Shown here: positions 55,693-64,000 of the stretch, piece by piece | Layout of the letters: each line of letters starts with the position of its first letter | Position numbering within the stretch: position 1 is the stretch's first letter | NCBI GenBank assembly: GCA_963753075.1 | Contig: CAVWAR010000002.1 | Coordinates: 1,116,001-1,180,000 of the forward strand | From: Prado023 sp963753075 | GTDB lineage: Bacteria > Actinomycetota > Actinomycetes > S36-B12 > CAIYMF01 | Reading direction: 5' to 3' | Length of the DNA stretch: 64,000 nucleotides | Position numbers and translations under genes: made by a program | The notes under the pieces: model-generated | Databases searched by the model: none | Told to the model about the DNA's origin: nothing | The model's input: the letters and a program-made list of their open reading frames with translations, nothing else

Positions 55693-57663
55693 CTAGAAGC
55701 GTCCTCCACCGCCCCGGCGTGCACGGCTGGCGCCGCCGCCGAAGCTGCTGGGGGATCGCCCGCCGCCGCCAGCCGCGCGCCGGCTGCGCCCCCGCGAGCG
55801 GCCGCTGCCGCGGGTCATCGAGTCGAGCAGGATGCCGCCCATCATCATGTTCGTGAGGCTGCTCGTACCGCCCCGCATCCGCCGGGAGTTCAGGTAGTGG
55901 GCCTCGTCCTGCTGGGCCAGGGCCAGGGCCTGGTCGGCCACCTGGTCGGCGGCCTGCAGATGTGGCAGGGCTGTGGCCGGGTCCGACTCGGCGATCGCGA
56001 TTCCGGCTGCGAACTGCCGCTCTGCCTCGGCCAATCGGGTGCGTGCCTCGGCTCCGACCGCCCCGCGCCGGGTCGTGATGAAGTCCCCGGCGGCCCGGAT
56101 CGACGCACGTGCGCCGTCCAGGGTGCTGGCCAGCAGTGCGTCGGCCCGCCGACGAGCGTCCTCCTGCGCCCGCAGCGGCGCAAGGCTGGCCTCCAGGGCC
56201 CCGTCGGAGTCCTCGAGCGCCCGTCGGGTGGTCGGCGGGTCGTACTCACCTGAGGCCACCGCTGAGCGGGCCATCTCCAGGGTCTCCCGCGCGTAGCGCA
56301 GCGACTCCGACAGGCTGGCAGTTGCCCCCAGGCTCTCCGCCTCAGCGATGTCCTTGGCGGTCTCCTCGAGCAGCGCGGCGACTGCCACCTGCGCCTGGGC
56401 CAGCTCCTCGGGCGCCCGATCCACCGAGTCCAGAAGGGTGTGGGCCTGGCCGAGGGCCTCCTCGGCTGCTCGTGCTCGGGCGACCGCCCCCTGGCGGTCG
56501 GACTCGGCCAGCAGGTCATGGCCGACCTGTACTGACTCGACGGCGAACCGGATTCGATCAGCGGCCTGGTCGAGGTTGCCCCGGACTGTCTGCAGGGCCG
56601 CACCGGAGAAGCGCACGCGCACTTCGTCGGCGATGGTCGTCGACCCCTGGAACCGGACCTGCAGGGACGCCGCCCGCTCCGCGAGGCTCGGCAGGATCTC
56701 GTCGATCCGACGCTCCATGTCGCGCAGCTGGTCGAAGTGCTCGACCTGGTCGTCGAGGCGGGCATCGGCGGCCAGACACAGGCTGATGATCTGCTCAAGG
56801 ACCGCGCGCTCTGCGTCCTGCCCCTCGACTTCGTCGACACTGCGCTGCAGCGTGAAGGCGCGGGCCAGGTCCGCCCTGGCCTGCTCGAGGACGGCGACGA
56901 ACGGCGCTGTGGCCGCGTCATCGAACTGGGCACGGGCGAAGCCGAGCTCCTGCTCGGAGGCCCTGATCGAGTCATCGGCCTCGATCAGCGCCGCAGCAGC
57001 CTCCGAGCGCACCTGATCGATCGGCGCAGGAGCAGGCTCCGCCGCCGCCGGATCGCCAGCCGGGGCCGCAACCGGTGCGTCGCCCTGGCCCGTGTCCCGA
57101 CGCGACCGGGCGATCAGGAATGCGCCGCCACCCAGGACCAGGGCGCCGACCACGAGCCACAGCCACCATCTCGAGCCGGACCCGCCCGGCTCGTCCAGGG
57201 CCTCGGCCAGCGCGATCGTGGCCCCGGCCCAGTCACCGGCGATCAGCTCAGGCTCGACGTCATCGGCCATGATCTGGGCGAGCTCGGCGTCCGAGACCGG
57301 CATCGGGTCGGCGACGCTGTAGCCGTAGGCGCGGTCCCCGGTGGCGACGGCGAACAGCATGTCGTTTCCACCGAGACCGGACAGCTGGGCGGTCGCCTCG
57401 GTCCACTGCGCGCCGCTCGTCCCGTCGAAGGTGTCCACGTAGGCCACCCACAGCTGGACACCCGCGTCGGCCTGGAGCTGGGTGACGGCGTCGCGCACGT
57501 CGCTGGTGTCGCCGGCCAGCGCGCCGACCGAGTCGGTGATCTGCTCGTCGAGGCGCGTCGGTGGCTCAGCCGAGGCGCTGGTCGCGCCGGTGCACAGCAG
57601 CAGGGCGGCGAGCACCCCGCCTGCGAGGGCTTGGACGCCCCGCGGGAGCCTGCGTGCGGTCAT
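55693..57663 (-). CDS. TPM-domain membrane protein
   Basis: 656 residues: signal peptide (VLAALLLCTGATSASA), an outside TPM domain (~150 residues: LDEQITDSVGALAGDTSDVRDAV..., GVQLWVAYVDTFDG, DRAYGYSVADP), a membrane helix (WWLWLVVGALVLGGGAFLIA), and a long cytoplasmic helical region rich in Ala/Glu. The Gly/Arg/Ser tail ends GGGGRF. The TPM (TLP18.3/Psb32/MOLO-1) domain is an acid-phosphatase-like fold. It lies 89 nt before the PspA-like gene and is probably co-transcribed. ATG 57663 is taken over the GTG two codons upstream (57669). Confidence 0.85.
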   Translation of the reverse strand: MTARRLPRGVQALAGGVLAALLLCTGATSASAEPPTRLDEQITDSVGALAGDTSDVRDAVTQLQADAGVQLWVAYVDTFDGTSGAQWTEATAQLSGLGGNDMLFAVATGDRAYGYSVADPMPVSDAELAQIMADDVEPELIAGDWAGATIALAEALDEPGGSGSRWWLWLVVGALVLGGGAFLIARSRRDTGQGDAPVAAPAGDPAAAEPAPAPIDQVRSEAAAALIEADDSIRASEQELGFARAQFDDAATAPFVAVLEQARADLARAFTLQRSVDEVEGQDAERAVLEQIISLCLAADARLDDQVEHFDQLRDMERRIDEILPSLAERAASLQVRFQGSTTIADEVRVRFSGAALQTVRGNLDQAADRIRFAVESVQVGHDLLAESDRQGAVARARAAEEALGQAHTLLDSVDRAPEELAQAQVAVAALLEETAKDIAEAESLGATASLSESLRYARETLEMARSAVASGEYDPPTTRRALEDSDGALEASLAPLRAQEDARRRADALLASTLDGARASIRAAGDFITTRRGAVGAEARTRLAEAERQFAAGIAIAESDPATALPHLQAADQVADQALALAQQDEAHYLNSRRMRGGTSSLTNMMMGGILLDSMTRGSGRSRGRSRRAAGGGGRSPSSFGGGASRARRGGGGRF

Positions 57664-57675
57664 TGCCACCCGGTG

Positions 57676-58419
57676 TCAGGACCCCTCTGCGGCCGCCATG
57701 GCAGCCCCGGCGATGCCGGCCTGGTTCTCCAGCTGGGCAGGCACGATCCTGGCGCGGATGTCGATCAGGGGCAGGAACTTGGCCGACTTCCTGCTGATTC
57801 CGCCGCCGACGACGATCAGGTCGGGGGAGAACAGGAAGTCCAGGTGCGAGTAGTACGACTGCAGGCGCGCGGCCCACTGCTTGTAGCCGAGGCCCTCGCG
57901 CTCCTTGGCCGCCGAGGAGGCTCGCTTCTCCGCGTCGACGCCGTCGATCTCGAGGTGCCCGAGCTCGGTGTTGGGCACGAGCCTGCCGTCGAGGAACATC
58001 GCGCTGCCGATCCCGGTGCCCAATGTGGTCACGATGACCACGCCGTCCACGCCCTTGGCCACCCCGAAGTCCACCTCGGCCAGGCCTGCTGCGTCCGCGT
58101 CGTTGAGCACCGTCACCGGACGCCCGGCCCGCTCGCTGAGCATCGCGGCCAGGTCGGCGCCGATCCAGTGCGACCCGAGGTTGGCCGCCGAGTACAGCAC
58201 ACCGCGCTTGACGATGCCGGGGAAGGTGCAGCCGAACGGCCCTTCCCAGCCGGCGTCGTCGACGACCTTGAGCACGGTGTCGACGACATGGTCGACCTCA
58301 TAGGACTTGGGGGTCGGGTACTTGATCCGGGAACTGGCGAGCTCTCCGGTCGTGAGGTCGACCTTGGCGCCCTTGGTCCCGCTGCCGCCGATGTCCACGC
58401 CGAATCCAATGGAGTCCAT
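57676..58419 (-). CDS. ppgK: Polyphosphate glucokinase
   Basis: 247-residue ROK-type kinase that phosphorylates glucose with polyphosphate or ATP, an actinobacterial speciality. Phosphate loop GFGVDIGGSGTKGAKVD, catalytic region TVLNDADAAGLAE, LGTGIGSAMFLDGRLVPNTELGHLEIDG, and DLIVVGGGISRKS. ATG 58419 lies 7 nt after a TACGAT -10 box (minus strand) with no ribosome site; the frame to 58458 is not conserved. It ends 6 nt before the preceding frame of the TPM gene and could be co-transcribed with it. Confidence 0.94.
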   Translation of the reverse strand: MDSIGFGVDIGGSGTKGAKVDLTTGELASSRIKYPTPKSYEVDHVVDTVLKVVDDAGWEGPFGCTFPGIVKRGVLYSAANLGSHWIGADLAAMLSERAGRPVTVLNDADAAGLAEVDFGVAKGVDGVVIVTTLGTGIGSAMFLDGRLVPNTELGHLEIDGVDAEKRASSAAKEREGLGYKQWAARLQSYYSHLDFLFSPDLIVVGGGISRKSAKFLPLIDIRARIVPAQLENQAGIAGAAMAAAEGS

Positions 58420-58426
58420 GTGCCCG

Positions 58427-58432
58427 ATCGTA
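58427..58432 (-). promoter_or_regulatory. -10 box of a leaderless ppgK promoter
   Basis: TACGAT on the minus strand, 7 nt from ATG 58419, with no ribosome site between. Confidence 0.55.
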
Positions 58433-58632
58433 GGGTCACCGGTGGTCGGGACGCACACTGTGGGCGGACCAGCCAGGGCGCGGGTTACGACCGCTGCGGT
58501 GACGCTGCGAGATGGTGCCCGGCCCCGTGGTCACCGATCGTGGTCAACCGGTTGCCCCAATCGGGTGAACCCACGCTCCTGCCGCGGCGCAGCGTGTCAC
58601 GCTGCCCCACCATGGGGCTCAGGAGGTGCGAG

Positions 58633-60546
58633 ATGTCGATGCTCGACGAGGTGGGCTCAGGCCGGTTGGCGACAGCGACCAGTGACGTGGGCGCAGCCCG
58701 GGAGCGGGCGCGCGGTCATCGCCTCGGTCGGATGGCTGTCATCCTGGCGATCCCACTGTTCTGGATGTGGTGGCGGATCATCGACGGGAACCCGTTCGAC
58801 CCCACGCGGCTCTCCCTGCCGCAGATCGACCCGTTCCTCCTGATCGTGGGTGTGTTCTTCCTCGTGATGATCATGGCGGTCGTGGGCACGACCCTGGTGG
58901 CCGGGCGCTCGCCGCATGTCACCTTCCGGCCCGAGCAGATCGATGTCTCACTGGCTGACGTCAAGGGCATCGACCTGGTGAAGGCCGACGTCGTGCGCTC
59001 CCTGAACCTGTTCCTGGCCAACCGCGCGTTCCGCGCCGAGATGGGTGGCACCCCACGCCGTGGCCTGCTCTTCGAGGGCCCCCCGGGCACCGGCAAGACC
59101 TACCTGGCCAAGGCAATGGCCGCCGAGGCTGGCGTGCCGTTCCTGTTCGTGTCGGCCACCAGCTTCCAGTCGATGTACTACGGGGCGACCGCCCGCAAGA
59201 TCCGCTCGTACTTCAAGGCACTGCGCAAGGCCGCGCGCCAGGAGGGTGGCGCCATCGGGTTCATCGAGGAGATCGACGCCATCGCCATGGCGCGCGCCGG
59301 GGTTGGATCGTCGGCCACCCCGATGGTGGCGGCCAACCTCACCGCGCCGATGTGCTGCGGTGGCCTGTCCGGCCTGCCGGCGACCTCGGTCGCGGCAGCC
59401 ACCGCTGGCGGCTCGGGAACCGTGGTCAGCTCGATCACGTCCGAGGGCACCGGTGGCGTGGTCAACGAGCTGCTGGTCCAGATGCAGTCCTTCGACGACC
59501 CCGACGGGTGGCAGAAGTTCCGCGCGTGGTTCGTGGAGCGCATCAACCTGTTCCTGCCGGTCGGGCGCCAGCTCCAACGCCCGGTGCCGAAGCCCGCGAC
59601 GGTCCTGCTCATCGCGGCGACCAACCGGGCCGACAACCTCGACCCCGCACTGCTGCGTCCCGGCCGCTTCGACCGGCGCCTCTCCTTCGACCCGCCCACC
59701 CGGGCCGGCCGGCTCGAGCTGATCGACCACTTCCTCGACCAGAAGTCACATGCCGCCGAGCTCGACGACCCCGACCTGCGGGCCGGCATCGCGGCCGTGA
59801 CCCAGGGATACACGCCGGTGATGATCGAGCATCTCTTCGACGAGGCGCTGGTCAACGCCCTGCGCCGGGGTGATCACGCGATGAGCCGCGTGGACGTGGA
59901 GACCGCTCGGCTCACCGAGGAGGTCGGCATGGGCCAGCCCGTGTCCTACACCCATCATGAGACCCGCCTGATCGCCACCCACGAGTCCGGCCACGCGACG
60001 ATGGCGCACCTGGTGGCCCCGCACCGGCGGTTGGAGGTGCTGAGCATCATCAAGCGCCGCGAGGCCCTCGGGATGCTGGCTCACGGCGACAGCGATGACG
60101 TCTTCACCAGGTCCCGCACCGAGATGCTGGCGCTGATCCAGATCGCGATGGGCGGCCAGGTCGCCGAGGAGCTGTTCTTCGGGGATGTCTCCACCGGCCC
60201 CGGCGGAGACCTCTCCTACGCCACCACCGTGGCCGCCCAGATGGTCGGCGCGGTCGGCATGGGTGGATCACTGATCAGCCTGGCCGCGGTCCAGAACGGC
60301 GCACTGTCCGACTCGAACCTCGTCGGTCGGGTGCTCTCGGATCCCCAGGGGCGGGCGGCCGTGGAGACGATCCTGTCCGACCAGAAGCAGGTGGCCAAGG
60401 AGCTGCTCAGCGCCAACCGGCACATCGTCGAGGCGCTGCGCGACGCGCTGGTCGAGCGCCACGAACTGGTCGGTCGCCAGATCGGCGACGTCATCGACTC
60501 GGCAGCCCCGCAGGTGGACCTGCGCGTGCCGGCCCCGGTCCGATGA
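58633..60546 (+). CDS. Divergent FtsH-like membrane AAA+ metalloprotease
   Basis: 637 residues: two N-terminal helices (MAVILAIPLFWMWWRII, FLLIVGVFFLVMIMAVVGTTL) around a very short outside loop, then an AAA+ domain (Walker A FEGPPGTGKTYLAKA; Walker B IGFIEEIDAIA, Glu where FtsH has Asp; SRH ATNRADNLDPALLRPGRFDRRL). The peptidase domain has zinc motif IATHESGHATMAH and GGQVAEELFFGDVSTGPGGDL. Unlike FtsH it has a ~80-residue Gly/Ala/Ser insertion between Walker B and SRH, and the outside domain is tiny. ATG 58633 has AGGAGGTG 4 nt upstream. Substrates unknown; membrane-protein quality control is inferred. The frame upstream of 58633 is antisense to other genes. Confidence 0.9.
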   Translation: MSMLDEVGSGRLATATSDVGAARERARGHRLGRMAVILAIPLFWMWWRIIDGNPFDPTRLSLPQIDPFLLIVGVFFLVMIMAVVGTTLVAGRSPHVTFRPEQIDVSLADVKGIDLVKADVVRSLNLFLANRAFRAEMGGTPRRGLLFEGPPGTGKTYLAKAMAAEAGVPFLFVSATSFQSMYYGATARKIRSYFKALRKAARQEGGAIGFIEEIDAIAMARAGVGSSATPMVAANLTAPMCCGGLSGLPATSVAAATAGGSGTVVSSITSEGTGGVVNELLVQMQSFDDPDGWQKFRAWFVERINLFLPVGRQLQRPVPKPATVLLIAATNRADNLDPALLRPGRFDRRLSFDPPTRAGRLELIDHFLDQKSHAAELDDPDLRAGIAAVTQGYTPVMIEHLFDEALVNALRRGDHAMSRVDVETARLTEEVGMGQPVSYTHHETRLIATHESGHATMAHLVAPHRRLEVLSIIKRREALGMLAHGDSDDVFTRSRTEMLALIQIAMGGQVAEELFFGDVSTGPGGDLSYATTVAAQMVGAVGMGGSLISLAAVQNGALSDSNLVGRVLSDPQGRAAVETILSDQKQVAKELLSANRHIVEALRDALVERHELVGRQIGDVIDSAAPQVDLRVPAPVR

Positions 60547-60720
60547 GCCGCCGTCGCTCGACCGTCCCGGGCCAGGCGTCGATCGGTGCTCGGCGTCGGC
60601 CAGTCCCCGGCGCCGCGCGCCAGCGCAAGATCTGACTCGGCCCAGCGGCGATCAGCGTCGTGCCCGCACCTCGGGACCCAGCAGCAGCCGGCCGCGTGCC
60701 TGCACCTGCTGCCTGTGGAC

Positions 60721-62013
<1,293 letters not shown>

Positions 62014-62052
62014 CAGAACCTCCCCTGGCGGTGCGGTGAATTCCAACCACCC

Positions 62053-62058
62053 TATATA
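62053..62058 (-). promoter_or_regulatory. -10 box of the gltA promoter
   Basis: TATATA on the minus strand in an AT-rich patch unusual for this window, 39 nt upstream of the gltA ATG. This gives a short leader that includes the ribosome site. Confidence 0.55.
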
Positions 62059-62231
62059 TGAGGGGTCGGGGCGTCCCCCGGGCCACCCTCCCCGGGACCG
62101 TGCGACGCAACTGCGACAGTACCCCGACGGGTATGCGTATCCCATCCCCGCAGGTGTCCTGTCAAGGGCCCCTTGGCCCGTATCCGGGGGGTCCTGACGA
62201 GCCGTGTACGGCGGGGGTGTTCGATGGGGGT

Positions 62232-62876
62232 ATGCGCCTTGATCATGTCTCCTACGCAGCCCCGGTGGAGCACCTCGCCGACACGGTTCAGCGCATCGGT
62301 GCCGCCGTCGGCGCGACCTTCACCGATGGCGGATTGCACCCGCGCTTCGGCACCCGGAACTTCATCCTCCCGTTGGCAGGCGGCACGTACATCGAGGTCG
62401 TGTCCGCGCTCGATCACCCCGCGGCCTACAGCGCCCCGTTCGGTCGGGCCGTGCGCGCCCGGGCCGAGGAGGGCGGCGGCTGGATGAGCTGGGTGGTCGC
62501 AGTCTCCGACATGCCCGCGGTGGAGGCGCGGCTCGGGCGGCATGCGGTCGAGGGCCACCGCGTGCGGCCCGACGGGTACGACCTGCGCTGGCAGCAGATC
62601 GGCGTCCTGGACACGATGGCCGATGCCCAACTGCCCTTCTTCGTGCACTGGGAGGCCGACGGCGACCATCATCCGGCGGCCCATGGCAGCGAGGTCCGGA
62701 TCGCCCAGCTGGAGATCGCCGGGTCCCCCGCACGGGTCTCGGCATGGCTCGGTGAGCCCAGCCACCACCCCCTTGAGGAGGTGGACGTGGCGTGGCTCGA
62801 CGAGCAGGACCCGGCCGGTCCGGGCCTGGTCGCCGTCACGCTGCTCACGCCCCGTGGCGTGGTCCGGATCGACTGA
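62232..62876 (+). CDS. VOC/glyoxalase-like protein
   Basis: 214 residues with the glyoxalase-like (VOC) beta-alpha-beta-beta-beta fold: MRLDHVSYAAPVEHLADT (first strand and metal-type His), RFGTRNFILPLAGGTYIEVV (Glu), and a second half with VVAVSDMPAVEARL and LPFFVHWE. Enzymes of this group are metal-dependent lyases, isomerases or dioxygenases; no substrate is suggested here. The ATG 62232 start fits the fold exactly; a GGGGG run precedes it closely, so initiation is uncertain. It is divergent from gltA. Confidence 0.85.
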   Translation: MRLDHVSYAAPVEHLADTVQRIGAAVGATFTDGGLHPRFGTRNFILPLAGGTYIEVVSALDHPAAYSAPFGRAVRARAEEGGGWMSWVVAVSDMPAVEARLGRHAVEGHRVRPDGYDLRWQQIGVLDTMADAQLPFFVHWEADGDHHPAAHGSEVRIAQLEIAGSPARVSAWLGEPSHHPLEEVDVAWLDEQDPAGPGLVAVTLLTPRGVVRID

Positions 62877-63211
62877 GCCACGCGACGGTCGGTGACGCGG
62901 TCTGGCGGTTCTGTCTGCCGGGTCCGTCGGTCGCGCTGCCGCATCAGGCCTGAAGTCCTGTGGCTGAGCCGGGGTGAGAGCCCGTTGGCCCACCCCGTCG
63001 GCGCCTGGTGGACGTCAGTGAGCACGCTCTCGGAGCCAGGAGCGCTGCTGGGCGTGCGGATACCGGCCCACGTTGGCGGCGAGGATCCCTCGGCTGGACG
63101 GCGGCGGACCACGGGGTGACCCACGGCACGGAGCTCGAGTCGCCTCCGGCGTCGTCCACAGATCTGCCGGGACGGGTTCTGGTTCTGGCGCCGAGGCGAC
63201 AGTGTGGCCAC
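62877..63211. other. Intergenic region without recognised features
   Basis: 335 nt between the VOC gene and the partial gene at the window end. No convincing ORF, terminator or operator was seen. Confidence 0.5.
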
Positions 63212-64000
63212 GTGCCGCGGATCATCAGGTGGGAGCCGCCGCGCACGCCGTTCACCCTCGACCACGTCGCTGCTCTGGGGGTGACCCGCAGCGCGCTGCG
63301 GACGGCCGTCGGGGCCGGGGTTGTCGTGCCGCTCACGCGCGGGGTCTACGTCGCCGCGGATGCCGTGCCGGAGGATGCCCCGGGCCGGCACGTGCAGAGC
63401 GCGATCGCGCACCAGCTGCGCCGGCCCTCAGCGATCGCCGGTCAGCACACCGCGGCTCTTGCGTGGGGGTTGGACCTCGACGATCCGACCGGCGCCGCCA
63501 CGGCACCTGTGTCCTTCATCACCCCCACCGGGCGCCGCGTGCGGTCGATCCGCGCACCGGAGTTCACGATCGCCGTCCGGGACCTGCCTGCCGAGCACCG
63601 CGTGGCGCACCCCAGCGGCCTGCTGGTCACGTCGCTGGCCAGGACAGCTGTCGATGTCGCTGCCACGGCTCCCGTTCCGGAAGCGCTGGTGGTCCTCGAC
63701 GCGGCAGCCCGCCGATTCCTCGTGGAGGCCGTCGGCCAGCGGCGGGTCCGCGCGCACCACACGCGCCCGCAGAGTCTCCTGGATGCGTGCCGCCCGCTGC
63801 GCGAGGCCATCCCGGCGGCGGCCACGCTGCGCACCCGTGGCCACCTGGATCACGTCGTGGCCCTGGCCGACCCACGCCGCGAGTCCGCGCTTGAGTCCCT
63901 GAGCTTCGGGCAGATGATCCTCCACCACCTGCCACTGCCGGACATGCAGGTGCGGATCCGGACGGAGCTGGGTGAGGTGTATCCGGACTTCCTGTGGGCG
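63212..64000 (+). CDS. AbiEi-N/DUF559-like protein (partial, runs off window)
   Basis: At least 263 codons from GTG 63212 with no stop before the window end. The N-terminal part has a winged-helix-like AbiEi antitoxin layout (PRTPFTLDHVAALGVTRSAL, RGVYVAADAVPED, IAGQHTAALAWGLDL). The last segment ESALESLSFGQMILHHLPLP, then QVRIRTELGEVYPDFLW, resembles the start of a DUF559/Vsr-like PDDEXK domain. Such proteins are common and multicopy in actinobacteria, with an uncertain nuclease or antitoxin role. No ribosome site precedes the GTG, so initiation may be leaderless or elsewhere. Confidence 0.72.
   Translation, partial: MPRIIRWEPPRTPFTLDHVAALGVTRSALRTAVGAGVVVPLTRGVYVAADAVPEDAPGRHVQSAIAHQLRRPSAIAGQHTAALAWGLDLDDPTGAATAPVSFITPTGRRVRSIRAPEFTIAVRDLPAEHRVAHPSGLLVTSLARTAVDVAATAPVPEALVVLDAAARRFLVEAVGQRRVRAHHTRPQSLLDACRPLREAIPAAATLRTRGHLDHVVALADPRRESALESLSFGQMILHHLPLPDMQVRIRTELGEVYPDFLWA

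Noticed and set aside
56737..58632. Long plus-strand open frame upstream of the FtsH-like gene
   Set aside because: It is antisense to the TPM and ppgK genes and has no domain; the real start at 58633 has a strong ribosome site.

Overview
The window is a high-GC (roughly 70%) chromosomal segment of an actinobacterium. The evidence is mycothiol chemistry (an MshB-type deacetylase), polyphosphate glucokinase, mycobacterial-type LexA and DtxR/IdeR operator sequences, a 13E12/DUF222-type HNH gene, many GTG starts, and several start codons lying 6-8 nt after a TANNNT -10 box, which implies leaderless mRNAs. No rRNA, tRNA, prophage, insertion sequence or CRISPR array was seen. The genus cannot be read from the sequence.

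Layout. 0-4.4 kb: rmuC, an SOS-box HNH gene, ychF and a GNAT remnant. 4.6-12.7 kb: three large secreted proteins on the minus strand (a seven-bladed propeller, a propeller/LamG/4xPKD protein, and an unknown) that share one basic ~75-residue module. 13-18 kb: a glutamine amidotransferase, an L,D-transpeptidase-like protein, a lipoprotein near an iron box, and a coupled pair of unknown genes. 18-30 kb: a cyclic-nucleotide neighbourhood. It holds two MFS transporters fused to cNMP-binding domains (one frameshifted), a free cNMP-domain protein, a 1262-residue tandem-cyclase/NTPase/TPR protein built like soluble adenylyl cyclase, and a decayed glutaminase-STAS-cNMP gene. A secreted protein behind a second iron box lies among them. 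30-33 kb: an operon for a flavin-based membrane redox chain (ferric-reductase-like protein, FMN-binding protein, ApbE). 33-45 kb: a membrane-anchored EEP phosphohydrolase, DinB, a Lys-rich repeat protein, gadB with a YrhK-like gene, an AlkD-like protein, an M13 peptidase, a PIG-L homologue lacking its metal ligands, and a DUF4012 protein. 44.5-53.5 kb: typA and a complete peptide ABC transporter operon ending in an extra, catalytically degenerate ATPase. 53.7-64 kb: mshB, PspA/TPM envelope-stress proteins, ppgK, a divergent FtsH-like protease, citrate synthase, a VOC protein and a partial AbiEi/DUF559-type gene running off the end.

Four genes in 18-38 kb (MFS-cNMP, glutaminase, Lys-rich protein, gadB) carry apparent frameshifts. 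The glutaminase also has deletions and looks truly dead. The other three have single shifts in otherwise intact genes and could be sequencing or assembly errors. The most interesting candidates are the cyclase/cNMP neighbourhood, the pseudo-ATPase in the peptide transporter, the iron-box secreted protein, and the shared basic module of the secreted cluster.
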